Assembly (NCBI GenBank): GCA_947243845.1
Contig: CAMXIF010000015.1
Location: 1-64,000, forward strand
Length of the DNA stretch: 64,000 bases
Reading direction: 5' to 3'
Source of the DNA: an uncultured bacterium
GTDB lineage: Bacteria > Bacillota > Clostridia > Lachnospirales > Lachnospiraceae
The notes beneath the pieces are model-generated. The model made no database searches, had not been told where the DNA came from, and saw only the letters and a list, made by a program, of their open reading frames with translations. The translations under genes were made by a program, and so were the position numbers. Positions 20,353 to 28,595 of this stretch are shown here, in pieces (positions within the stretch are counted from its first letter, which is position 1; each line of letters begins with the position of its first letter).

Positions 20353-20883
20353 ATGTCACAGAATACACAGAATCCAATCGTAACCTTTACCATGACAAAC
20401 GGCGATGTAATCAAGGCAGAATTATATCCTGATGTGGCGCCTATATCCGTCAATAATTTTATCAGCCTGATCAATGCAAAATTCTATGACGGCTTGATTT
20501 TCCACAGGGTCATCAAAGGATTTATGATCCAGGGCGGTGATCCGGAAGGCACCGGCATGGGCGGTCCTGACTATTCCATCCGCGGTGAATTTAAACAGAA
20601 CGGCTTTAACAATGACCTGAAGCACACGGAGGGCGTCCTTTCCATGGCGCGCAGCATGCATCCCGATTCTGCCGGCAGTCAGTTCTTTATCATGCACAAG
20701 ACAAGCCCGCATTTAGACGGCGCTTATGCGGCGTTTGGGAAGGTGATAGAGGGGATGGATGTGGTGAACCGTATCGCTGAAACAGCGACCGATTATTCCG
20801 ACAGACCCCTGGAAGATCAGGTTATGCAGACGGTTACCGTAGATACCTTCGGAGTGGATTATCCGGAGCCGGAGAAGATGTAA
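20353..20883 (+). CDS. cyclophilin-type peptidyl-prolyl isomerase
   Basis: A 176-residue cyclophilin that speeds proline cis-trans isomerisation during folding. The fold can be followed from NGDVIKAELYPDVAP through FHRVIKGFMIQGGDPEG (catalytic Arg in FHRV) to SMARSMHPDSAGSQFFIM and HLDGAYAAFGKV. There is no signal peptide, so it is cytoplasmic. An upstream in-frame ATG at 20341 is itself part of the ATGGAGG ribosome site, so the ATG at 20353 is the real start. It is monocistronic by appearance. Confidence 0.95.
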   Translation: MSQNTQNPIVTFTMTNGDVIKAELYPDVAPISVNNFISLINAKFYDGLIFHRVIKGFMIQGGDPEGTGMGGPDYSIRGEFKQNGFNNDLKHTEGVLSMARSMHPDSAGSQFFIMHKTSPHLDGAYAAFGKVIEGMDVVNRIAETATDYSDRPLEDQVMQTVTVDTFGVDYPEPEKM

Positions 20884-20899
20884 GATTGTAAAGTCATTC

Positions 20900-20927
20900 T
20901 TGATATGCTAAAATGCTTTTATATGAT
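20900..20927 (+). promoter_or_regulatory. candidate promoter of the glycan cluster
   Basis: TTGATA (20900-20905), a 16-base spacer and TATGAT (20922-20927), about 40 bases upstream of the first gene of the cluster. Confidence 0.4.
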
Positions 20928-20968
20928 AAATGGGAATAGTATGTCCATTTATAGAAGGAGCACACCGT

Positions 20969-22630
20969 ATGTTGTCGTGGAAAAAAGATGCAATAGGTAA
21001 GAGAATCATTTATGTCGTTTTATTTATGATCAGTTCGTTTATTTTACTGATCGGAACTGGTTTTGTATTAGGCCAGGATCGGACGCCCGCTGGAATCATC
21101 AAATTTATTTATGATTATTATGGAATGTACACATATGCCATTTTTGCATTGGCGGCCAGTCAGACCATATCTATCTTTGTAAATAAAGAAAAATCCACCC
21201 TGTGGAATACAATATGCCAGATGATAGTGTATATAGCGTCCTTCGTACTTGCATTTGGATTCTACTACATTCAATACTCAGAAGAAGGTCCCGATATAAA
21301 GACCGTAATCGGATATATTATCATCATTATAACGGCCTTAATTACAACACTCCTGATCTGCAAGGTATTTCAGTATAAAGAAAAGTTTCTGCATCCTTTT
21401 CAAGAAAAAAATTATGAGCTCATATTTTTTTCTTTCTTTTTGATTCGATTTATTTTAAATTATCCGGGCATCATTAATCAATGGACCACCATATGGTATG
21501 CCATGGATTATAACAGTGCAGGTTTTGGGTCAAGGCTTCTTATGGGAAGCATCCTTCATGTATTGCTCGGCGGAAGATTTGTCAGTAAAGAAGTAATATA
21601 TCTCTATGCCATACTGTGTCTTCTGTCCATCATTGTCCTGACGTCATGCCTTCTCGGTAAGTTCATCAGGAAATATACGCCTACCCACAAGGAAGCAGCC
21701 TGGTTCTTTACTCTCTGCTATCTTGTATCGCCTTTTAGTATAGAGCAATTTTGGACCGGGGAAATGGGCCGTCTGGAAAGTTTTCTTGTTCTCTTCCTGC
21801 TCCTATTTGTCATTGGTTTTCATAAAATCAAAAATATACATGCAAAGTATCTGCTGGCATGTATTGTATCCGTAATATGTATCGCCTGCTATCAGGGGTA
21901 TGTGTTTATGTATTTTCCAGTTCTATTTACTGTAATCGTCTTAGAGATAGAAAGTAATAAGGCAAACCGGAAATCCTGTATCATATGGAATTCAATCGTA
22001 TGCCTTGTCAATGTTGTTGTGTCCATGATCTTTCAATTCCAAACAGACCTTCGATACCAGAACGCTGATGAGTTGTTTGCAAAGTTAGAAGCTCACACGG
22101 ATATCGACATGACGGTAGGCACGCTCGACTGCGAATATTTTATGGATATTCGTCAGCGCTGGGAAACTTTCACGTATCAGTTTATATTTCTGAGTAATGA
22201 ACATCCCAGAGAAAAGATGCTCCTTTTAACTTTGATCTTATTCCCGCTGATCATTATGTTTATATGTCTTTGGAAAAAGATATATGACAGCGAAATCCAC
22301 CGTGCCGTTTTTTGGGTTTTACTATCCGATCTGGCGATTCTTCCCATGTTTATTTTTAATATGGATTGGGGAAGATGGCTCGCCGCATTTGGATGCGTAC
22401 AGTTTTTCCAGATATTCTATCTGATATATACACAGCCTGCAGGCGCCCAAAAAGCGATGAACTCCTTGACCGTGTTCGTTAAAAAACACGGCCTGCTATG
22501 CATACTGTTTTTGATCTATCTTATGCCATTGGGTAAGATCAACGGCTTTAAATTTCCGGCAGAAGCAGATACACTAATGGATATAATACGAATGGTAAGC
22601 AGAAGAACCTTTCAGTTTATTTGGAAATAA
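20969..22630 (+). CDS. polytopic membrane protein, GtrII/EPS-type glycosyltransferase-like
   Basis: A 553-residue protein with at least twelve hydrophobic segments. The central part (IEQFWTGEMGRLESF near residue 265 and IACYQGYVFMYFPVLF near 315) resembles the membrane glucosyltransferases of the GtrII type, which move a sugar from a lipid carrier onto an envelope polymer. I hold this as likely, not certain. It could also be a flippase or a polymerase of the Wzy type. The frame extends 13 codons upstream, but AGAAGGAG sits 8 bases before the ATG at 20969. It leads a five-gene cluster with a nucleotide-sugar dehydrogenase, an epimerase, a GT2 enzyme and a methyltransferase. Confidence 0.65.
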   Translation: MLSWKKDAIGKRIIYVVLFMISSFILLIGTGFVLGQDRTPAGIIKFIYDYYGMYTYAIFALAASQTISIFVNKEKSTLWNTICQMIVYIASFVLAFGFYYIQYSEEGPDIKTVIGYIIIIITALITTLLICKVFQYKEKFLHPFQEKNYELIFFSFFLIRFILNYPGIINQWTTIWYAMDYNSAGFGSRLLMGSILHVLLGGRFVSKEVIYLYAILCLLSIIVLTSCLLGKFIRKYTPTHKEAAWFFTLCYLVSPFSIEQFWTGEMGRLESFLVLFLLLFVIGFHKIKNIHAKYLLACIVSVICIACYQGYVFMYFPVLFTVIVLEIESNKANRKSCIIWNSIVCLVNVVVSMIFQFQTDLRYQNADELFAKLEAHTDIDMTVGTLDCEYFMDIRQRWETFTYQFIFLSNEHPREKMLLLTLILFPLIIMFICLWKKIYDSEIHRAVFWVLLSDLAILPMFIFNMDWGRWLAAFGCVQFFQIFYLIYTQPAGAQKAMNSLTVFVKKHGLLCILFLIYLMPLGKINGFKFPAEADTLMDIIRMVSRRTFQFIWK

Positions 22631-22684
22631 AACACGTGAAGAAATACGTATGCCATATTGGCATAAATTATGAGGTGATAGAAA

Positions 22685-23986
22685 ATGAGAATTGGGATTA
22701 TTGGTCTTGGTTATGTCGGACTGACATTGGCGGTCGCTGCTGCAGCAAAAGGAATCGATGTTTATGGTATTGAAATTAATCAGCATATAAAAGATTGCCT
22801 GAAGGAAAACAAGGCACACTTTTTTGAGCCAGGGCTGGATAATCTGATCAAGAGAAATAACAACAAAACACTTCATGTCGTGGAGGAGTTTCCTGCAGAT
22901 ATTTCGTTTGACGCCTTTATTATTACCGTAGGAACACCGTTAAAAAGCGGGGCCAAGGAGCCGAATTTTGAGTATATCAAATCGGCTCTTATGTCCGTCC
23001 AAAAGGTATATGACGGTTCCCAGTTAATGATCCTAAGAAGTACTGTCTCCGTGGGAACGACAAGGCGGGTAATCCTCCCCTTCTTATCGCAGATGTGCGG
23101 AAAAGAGGAAAGCGATATCCTCATTTCCATGTGTCCGGAAAGAACCCTGGAGGGAAAGGCTGTTGATGAACTCACCCATTTACCGCAGATTATCAGCGGT
23201 AACAATCAGGCGTCTGTTGAAATCGCGCAGAAACTTTTCAGAATGATAACACCCTGTGTAATTGAGGCCAACAGTCTTGAGGAGGCAGAACTTATCAAAC
23301 TTTACTGCAATACGTATAGAGATATGACATTTGCAATCGGCAATGCATTTTGTATGGCTGCTCAAGAATTTGGCGTTGACGGTATGGATGCCATTGAACA
23401 TGCCAATTACGGTTATGCCAGAAGCAATATTGCAAAACCCGGATTTGTAGCCGGACCGTGTCTTGAAAAGGATGCTTATATTCTGATCAACAATATGCCG
23501 GATTGTGACAGTAAGAATTTTATCTTATCTGCAAGAAGATTTAACGAATCATTGGAAGATATGGTAGTGCGCTGGGTAAAATCTAAAGTTGGGGAACCTT
23601 CAGACAGTAAAATAATCGCACTCAGCGGTATGGCGTTCAAAGGTCAGCCGGAAACCTCCGATTTAAGAGGATCCAGTTCCGTATATATCGCGAACAAACT
23701 AAAGGCTGCCGGATATAAGATGAATCTTCATGATTTTGTGGCATTACCGGAGGAGTTAAAGGCATTAAACCTGGGCACAGTATATAATGACCTTCACGAT
23801 GCCTGTGCAAACGCAAAAGCATTACTTGTATTAAATAACCACAAAAAATATGCTTCCATTATGGACGACCAGGTTTTCCACTTTTCGAAGGATGGATTTG
23901 AAATCTTTGACTCGTGGGGCGTTTGTACCGAACTCTATTATTGCGAAGACATAAAGATTTCCACACTGGGAAATATGTTTAATTAA
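22685..23986 (+). CDS. UDP-sugar 6-dehydrogenase (UDP-glucose/UDP-ManNAc DH family)
   Basis: A 433-residue NAD-dependent dehydrogenase that oxidises the C6 alcohol of a UDP-sugar to a uronic acid. The N-terminal Rossmann fold starts with IGIIGLGYVGL. The catalytic Cys lies in AGPCLEKDAYIL near residue 260. The stretch MCPERTLEGKAVDELTHLPQIISG is the form found in the UDP-N-acetyl-hexosamine (WecC/WbpA-like) branch rather than classic UDP-glucose enzymes, so the product may be an N-acetylated uronic acid. The usual Lys-x-x-Asn of the active site reads KLYCNTYRD. It should feed the epimerase and transferases that follow. Confidence 0.9.
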   Translation: MRIGIIGLGYVGLTLAVAAAAKGIDVYGIEINQHIKDCLKENKAHFFEPGLDNLIKRNNNKTLHVVEEFPADISFDAFIITVGTPLKSGAKEPNFEYIKSALMSVQKVYDGSQLMILRSTVSVGTTRRVILPFLSQMCGKEESDILISMCPERTLEGKAVDELTHLPQIISGNNQASVEIAQKLFRMITPCVIEANSLEEAELIKLYCNTYRDMTFAIGNAFCMAAQEFGVDGMDAIEHANYGYARSNIAKPGFVAGPCLEKDAYILINNMPDCDSKNFILSARRFNESLEDMVVRWVKSKVGEPSDSKIIALSGMAFKGQPETSDLRGSSSVYIANKLKAAGYKMNLHDFVALPEELKALNLGTVYNDLHDACANAKALLVLNNHKKYASIMDDQVFHFSKDGFEIFDSWGVCTELYYCEDIKISTLGNMFN

Positions 23987-24011
23987 ATTTGTATTGACGG
24001 AGGAAGAGAAT

Positions 24012-25031
24012 ATGAAAATTTTGGTAACAGGATCAGCCGGATTTGTCGCAGGATATTTAGTGGACGAGCTTCTTAGGGCAGGGCATGAGGTGGTCGGAAT
24101 CGATAATTACAGCAAATACGGACCGATTCAGAAAAGTTATGATAACCATCCCAAGTATCACTTTGTGGAGGGAGACTGTAAAAATACAGATCTTATGAAA
24201 GAACTTATCGAAGACTGCGACCAGGTCATCGCCATTGCTGCTATGATCGGTGGCATAACATACTTCCATACGTATGCCTACGATCTGCTTGCAGAAAACG
24301 AGCGCATAATCGCATCCACATTTGATGCCGCAATCTGGGCCCATGAACATAAACACCTGGAGAAGATCAATGTACTCTCATCTTCCATGGTATTTGAATG
24401 CTGCCACGAATATCCAAGTAAGGAAGGCTTTGAGCTTCAATGCCCGCCTCCCCTTTCCACATATGGCTTCCAAAAGCTGGCTTGCGAATATTTCGCCAAA
24501 GGCGGCTGGGAGCAGTACAAACTCCCCTATACGATCATTCGTCCCTTTAACTGTGTCGGCACCGGCGAACAACGTGCCAAAAACGAAAAGGAAATCATGT
24601 CCGGAAACGTGAAACTTGCCATGAGCCATGTGGTTCCGGACCTTGTTCAGAAAGTATATAAGGGACAAGATCCGCTCCATATTCTTGGAAACGGTGAACA
24701 GATTCGTCATTATACATATGGCGGCGATTTGGCAACAGGCATCCGCTTATGTGTGGAAAAGGAAGCCGCCATCAATGAAGACTTTAATCTGTCAATCGCA
24801 GATTCAACCACTGTAAAGGAACTGGCGACTTTGATCTGGAAAAAGATTCAGGGAGACAAACCTCTGACATTTGTGTCCGATCCTGCATATGAATATGACG
24901 TGCAGAAAAGGGTGCCCTCAGTGCAAAAAGCCAAAGATCTTTTGGGTTTTGAAGCAAAAACAGATCTGAGCACAACATTAGATGAAGTAATTCCTTGGAT
25001 CTGTAAGCAGATTGATTTGGGAAATATTTAA
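24012..25031 (+). CDS. NAD-dependent nucleotide-sugar epimerase/dehydratase (extended SDR)
   Basis: A 339-residue extended short-chain dehydrogenase. It has the NAD-binding GSAGFVAGYL at the start, DNYSKYG after the second strand, a Ser-rich catalytic strand (LSSSMVFE) and YGFQK as the Tyr-x-x-x-Lys pair near residue 160. RPFNCVGTGEQRA and the later HILGNGEQIRHYTY place it among sugar nucleotide 4- or 5-epimerases and 4,6-dehydratases. The preceding dehydrogenase suggests a UDP-uronic acid as substrate. The upstream TTG at 23994 is rejected because GGAGG lies between it and the ATG used here. Confidence 0.88.
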   Translation: MKILVTGSAGFVAGYLVDELLRAGHEVVGIDNYSKYGPIQKSYDNHPKYHFVEGDCKNTDLMKELIEDCDQVIAIAAMIGGITYFHTYAYDLLAENERIIASTFDAAIWAHEHKHLEKINVLSSSMVFECCHEYPSKEGFELQCPPPLSTYGFQKLACEYFAKGGWEQYKLPYTIIRPFNCVGTGEQRAKNEKEIMSGNVKLAMSHVVPDLVQKVYKGQDPLHILGNGEQIRHYTYGGDLATGIRLCVEKEAAINEDFNLSIADSTTVKELATLIWKKIQGDKPLTFVSDPAYEYDVQKRVPSVQKAKDLLGFEAKTDLSTTLDEVIPWICKQIDLGNI

Positions 25032-25057
25032 AGCAAGTTAACGAAAGCAGGTGGAAA

Positions 25058-25768
25058 ATGCTGGATATTGTAATTCCTGTATATAACGAAGACCAGGGCA
25101 TCTTGAAATTATTTCGTGAGATACAGGAAGAAATAAAAACGCCCAAAAGGCTGTTAGTCGTATATGATTTTGATGAAGATACAACTGTACCGGTTATTAA
25201 GGATAATAAAGACAACTTTCCGTTTGAAATCTGTCTGGTGAAAAATAACATTGGCAGAGGCGCACTCAACGCAATCAAGGTGGGGATGCGAACCGCCGCC
25301 AATGAAATGGTGTTGGTAATGATGGCCGATTCATCAGATAAACTGGACGTTGTCGATACCATGTGTCAAAAAATGGAAGAAGGGTATGATCTGGTCTGTG
25401 GTTCCCGCTATATGCGGGGCGGTGTACAAAGCGGCGCTCCCTTCCTGAAAAGCCTGCTTTCACGTACAGCCGGCATATCATTACATTTCCTGACACGGAT
25501 TCCCACCCATGATGTAACAAACAGTTTTAAATTATATCGGAGGGAAATGCTAAGCAATATCAAAATGGAAAGTACCGGCGGTTTTGAGATCGGACTGGAA
25601 ATTACAGTAAAGGCATTTCTATCAGGATATAAGATAACGGAAGTCCCGTCAAAATGGTTTGAACGCGAAGAGGGAAAATCAAATTTTCATATGTGGAAAT
25701 GGATGCCGCATTATCTGCACTGGTATCTCTTATGTATTAAGCAAAGCTGGTTTTCCCGCCGGAAATAA
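25058..25768 (+). CDS. family 2 glycosyltransferase
   Basis: A 236-residue GT-A transferase of family 2, close to dolichol- or undecaprenyl-phosphate sugar synthases. It begins with LDIVIPVYNED; the DxD-like metal site is MMADSSDKLD near residue 90, followed by YDLVCGSRY. The later TGGFEIGLEI and PSKWFEREEGKSNFHMWKW match the polyprenyl-phosphate hexose transferases. It lacks the two C-terminal membrane spans seen in some of that group, so it would act at the membrane from the cytoplasm. It probably charges undecaprenyl phosphate for the polytopic protein encoded first in the cluster. Confidence 0.88.
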   Translation: MLDIVIPVYNEDQGILKLFREIQEEIKTPKRLLVVYDFDEDTTVPVIKDNKDNFPFEICLVKNNIGRGALNAIKVGMRTAANEMVLVMMADSSDKLDVVDTMCQKMEEGYDLVCGSRYMRGGVQSGAPFLKSLLSRTAGISLHFLTRIPTHDVTNSFKLYRREMLSNIKMESTGGFEIGLEITVKAFLSGYKITEVPSKWFEREEGKSNFHMWKWMPHYLHWYLLCIKQSWFSRRK

Positions 25769-25844
25769 ATGGCCGATCAAAAACGCTGCGACAGACAAGC
25801 AATGATAGACCGATAAGCATGCCGATAAAGGAGAAGATATAAAT

Positions 25845-26519
25845 ATGGCTTCAGATGTACAGAAATTATATGACAACAGGTTTAAAGACAAAGACAAGCA
25901 ACGCAAAAGGGCAATGTGGCGAGAAATATGTAAATATTTTGCCTCAATCACAAATGGAGAATATAAGACTGTAGTGGATGTTGCCGCAGGGTATTGTGAT
26001 TTTATCAACAACATAGATTTTGATTGCAAAAAGTATGCGATAGATGTTAATCCCGATGTCAAAAAATATGCAGATGAAGACGTAACAGCATTTACCGATA
26101 ATATCGAAAATCTTTCTAGCCATTTTAAGGAAGGGAGCGTATCGCTCTTTTTTATGAGCAATTTTCTGGAACATATACCCAAGGACACTATTACCCGACT
26201 GTTGGAAACAGAGTACTCCTTACTTGAGAAAGGCGGGGAAGTATGGATTCTGACGCCCAATATCAGATATGTAGGCGGAAAATATTGGGATTTTTATGAT
26301 CATATTACACCCATTACGGATAAAGCGCTGATTGAAGCAGCCGAATTAATCGGATATCAGGTCAAGAAATGCATTCCTAAGCTCTTGCCATATACAACAA
26401 AAAGCGCACTGCCGCAGGCCGCCTGGATTGTAGGCTTATATTTAAAACTGATGCCGTTCAGCGGAATGGTATTTGGTGAGCAAAGTTTCCTGGTATTGGC
26501 AAAATCGGGGGGGGGGTAA
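25845..26519 (+). CDS. class I SAM-dependent methyltransferase
   Basis: A 224-residue methyltransferase. Motif I is VVDVAAGYCDFIN near residue 45. The acidic end of the second strand is YAIDVNPDV, and the motif around FFMSNFLEHIPKD is the usual post-strand-4 region. It should methylate a sugar or lipid-linked intermediate of the cluster; no specific target can be read. AAAGGAG precedes the start. The gene ends in a run of ten G residues directly before the TAA, encoding three Gly codons. That run could slip during replication, or could hide a sequencing error, and would then alter only the last residues. Confidence 0.85.
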   Translation: MASDVQKLYDNRFKDKDKQRKRAMWREICKYFASITNGEYKTVVDVAAGYCDFINNIDFDCKKYAIDVNPDVKKYADEDVTAFTDNIENLSSHFKEGSVSLFFMSNFLEHIPKDTITRLLETEYSLLEKGGEVWILTPNIRYVGGKYWDFYDHITPITDKALIEAAELIGYQVKKCIPKLLPYTTKSALPQAAWIVGLYLKLMPFSGMVFGEQSFLVLAKSGGG

Positions 26520-26678
26520 GACTGTCCTGTTCATAAATTGTTCATATATAATTTTAAAAAACTTCACTTCCCTAACATCTTTTAGACATTTCTGCCACGT
26601 ATACTAATATCATAAGATACAACACAAAAACGATTACATCAAAGTTAGCTGATAAATTTAAAACTTTTTCATAATAAT

Positions 26679-26730
26679 GCCAAGTAAAGGAAACTTTACT
26701 TGGCATCCTCCCTTTTTATGGGAGGTTTTT
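26679..26730 (+). terminator. tandem hairpins ending the glycan cluster
   Basis: First a perfect 11-base stem (GCCAAGTAAAG / CTTTACTTGGC) with a GAAA tetraloop at 26679-26704. Two bases later there is a classic terminator, CCTCCC / GGGAGG with a seven-base loop and a T run (26707-26730). The stretch 26520-26678 shows no gene. It is AT-rich and could be the 3-prime untranslated part or a small RNA gene. Confidence 0.75.
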
Positions 26731-26813
26731 ATTTTATCACTTATACCATATCCTTTTTAATCCATTTATAATAATAATGTTTTCAGATATCCATGTATAC
26801 AATTTATACTTGC

Positions 26814-26842
26814 CATGCACGTGATTCAGTGGTATACTTGGA
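26814..26842 (+). promoter_or_regulatory. promoter of alanine symporter gene
   Basis: TTGCCA, a 17-base spacer (TGCACGTGATTCAGTGG) and TATACT at about 26833-26838 lie about 205 bases upstream of the symporter start codon. The long leader that follows holds a terminator and further hairpins. Confidence 0.6.
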
Positions 26843-26883
26843 AACTGGAAGCGCATCTTATATCGTTTCTTATGATTGTCAAC

Positions 26884-26916
26884 GTAGACATTCTTTTTCA
26901 ATGTCTGCGCTTTTTT
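26884..26916 (+). terminator. leader terminator with possible antiterminator
   Basis: Ten-base stem (CGTAGACATT pairing with AATGTCTGCG, one wobble) at 26884-26910, followed by CTTTTTTG. It is inside the symporter leader. An upstream AAGCGCA (26849-26855) is fully complementary to TGCGCTT at the terminator 3-prime arm, so an alternative fold could disrupt it. Confidence 0.6.
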
Positions 26917-26946
26917 GTCTCATGGGCAAATGCGTCTGCTCCATAT

Positions 26947-27045
26947 ATGGTGAGTAGCAGTAACTCTGCCGCAGCAGTCGCTTGGTTTGCTGCCCGTAGA
27001 AATAGAGCACATGAATTGACAAAGGATACAAAAAGGAGGAGATAG
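26947..27045 (+). other. Ala/Ser-rich leader reading frame overlapping the symporter RBS
   Basis: A 32-codon frame that begins MVSSSNSAAAVAWFAA and ends TAG two bases before the symporter ATG, running through its AAAAGGAGGAG ribosome site. Five Ala, four Ser and other small residues fall within 16 codons. Its own ribosome site is not evident. It is in frame with earlier ATGs at 26872 and 26815, the latter upstream of the transcript start. The same DNA can also fold into several hairpins (for example GCAGCA / TGCTGC), so the codon bias may reflect RNA structure and not a peptide. Confidence 0.35.
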
Positions 27046-27047
27046 GA

Positions 27048-28544
27048 ATGGTAGAAATGATTAGTAACGTAAACAATGCCGTCAACAGTTTTGTCTGGGG
27101 CCTTCCCATGCTTGTACTGCTGATCGGCACCGGCATCCTGATGACTATCCTGACTAAGTTCTTTCAGTTGTCCCACATCAGGCACTGGTTTAAGAACACG
27201 ATTGGCGGTATTTTTAAGGACAAACACATCACAAAGCATACGGACAAGGACGATCAGTCCATTTCCCAGTTCCAGTCCCTGTGCACAGCGCTTGCAGCCA
27301 CCATCGGCACAGGTAATATCGTGGGAGTAGCCAGCGCATTGGTTGCGGGCGGTCCGGGCGCCATCTTCTGGATGTGGATTGTAGCGTTCTTTGGCATGAT
27401 GACCAACTATTCTGAGAATGTACTTGGTATATACTACCGGCGTAAAAACGAAAAGAATGAGTGGTGCGGTGGTGCCATGTATTATCTGAAAGATGGTCTC
27501 GGCGCTTATAAAGGCTGTAAACGGGTCGGCGCTATATTGGCAGTGTTGTTTTCCATCTTCTGTCTGCTGGCATCCTTCGGGATCGGCAATATGAGCCAGG
27601 TAAATTCCATCTCCATCAATATGAATTCTGCTTTCGGAATCCCTGCAATGGTAGTCGGCATCGTACTGGCAGTACTGGCTGCGCTGGTCATTTTGGGCGG
27701 TCTTAAGAGAATTGCCTCTGTTACGGAAAAGCTGGTTCCTTTTATGGCTATCCTCTACATAATCGGTGCGCTGATCATTTTCATCATGAATATTGGGCAG
27801 TGCGGCGCCATTTTTTCCGCTATCTTTAAGGGTGCTTTCGGGCTGCGGGCTGTGGGCGGCGGCATCGTTGGTTCCGGTATCAAACTTGCCATTACCTGGG
27901 GTATGAAGCGTGGTGTATTCTCCAATGAAGCTGGTCTTGGTTCCTCTGTCATGGTTCACTCCAATTCTAATGTCAAGGAACCTGTTCGGCAGGGGATGTG
28001 GGGTATCTTCGAGGTATTTGCAGACACCATCGTGGTCTGTACCCTGACTGCTTTTGCAGTGCTCTCTTCCGGCCTGGTGGATCTGGAAACCGGCGCTGTG
28101 TTGAGCACTTCGGAAGGTTCCGCCCTGGTGGGAGAGGCATTCTCCACCGTGTTTGGCAAGGCCGGCCCGGCTTTCATCGCCCTGGCAATCCTGTTATTTG
28201 CCTTTTCGACAGTGCTCGGTTGGAGCCATTATGGTTCTAAGGCATGGGAATATCTGCTTAACACGAAATCCGTTATTATTTATAAGATTGTATTCATTGT
28301 GATGATCTATGAGGGCGCAGTCATGAAACAGAATCTTGCCTGGGATCTCTCAGACACTTTTAATGGTCTGATGGCGATTCCCAACCTGATCGGTGTCTTA
28401 AGCCTTTCTCCGGTGGTTATAAAGATTACAAGAAACTATGTGGCGCGTAACATTAAGAACGAGGATGTAAAACCAATCCTTTCAGTTTTCCCGGATATCG
28501 AGGAGACACAGATTAAAGAATTAAGAGAAATGCAGGAAAATTAA
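27048..28544 (+). CDS. sodium:alanine/glycine symporter (AGCS family)
   Basis: A 498-residue membrane carrier with about eleven spans. Family signatures are clear: GTGILMTILTKFFQ near the start, QFQSLCTALAATIGTGNIVG (about 75-95), GGPGAIFWMW, and WGMKRGVFSNEAGLGS near 285. AGCS proteins import alanine or glycine with sodium. AAAAGGAGGAG precedes the start. Expression is likely controlled through the 200-base leader, which holds a terminator, complementary segments and an Ala/Ser-rich frame. It converges with the aldolase gene over a shared terminator. Confidence 0.95.
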   Translation: MVEMISNVNNAVNSFVWGLPMLVLLIGTGILMTILTKFFQLSHIRHWFKNTIGGIFKDKHITKHTDKDDQSISQFQSLCTALAATIGTGNIVGVASALVAGGPGAIFWMWIVAFFGMMTNYSENVLGIYYRRKNEKNEWCGGAMYYLKDGLGAYKGCKRVGAILAVLFSIFCLLASFGIGNMSQVNSISINMNSAFGIPAMVVGIVLAVLAALVILGGLKRIASVTEKLVPFMAILYIIGALIIFIMNIGQCGAIFSAIFKGAFGLRAVGGGIVGSGIKLAITWGMKRGVFSNEAGLGSSVMVHSNSNVKEPVRQGMWGIFEVFADTIVVCTLTAFAVLSSGLVDLETGAVLSTSEGSALVGEAFSTVFGKAGPAFIALAILLFAFSTVLGWSHYGSKAWEYLLNTKSVIIYKIVFIVMIYEGAVMKQNLAWDLSDTFNGLMAIPNLIGVLSLSPVVIKITRNYVARNIKNEDVKPILSVFPDIEETQIKELREMQEN

Positions 28545-28554
28545 TCAAGGACAT

Positions 28555-28590
28555 AAAAAAGGAGCTGGCGCATAAGCGCAGCTCCTTTTA
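28555..28590. terminator. bidirectional terminator between symporter and fba
   Basis: Stem GGAGCTG-G-CGC pairing with GCGCAGCTCC (28561-28586, one bulged G) with flanking A and T runs on both strands, placed between two convergent stops. Confidence 0.85.
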
Positions 28591-28595
28591 ATTTC

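Noticed and set aside
26842..27047. Glycine riboswitch or T-box before the alanine symporter
   Set aside because: Neither the glycine aptamer core nor the T-box sequence (TGGNACCGCG) is present in the leader.
26898..27959. 353-codon open frame on the minus strand opposite the symporter and its leader
   Set aside because: The product is His/Asp/Gln-rich without any recognisable fold, and the plus strand carries a clear AGCS symporter. It arises from codon bias.
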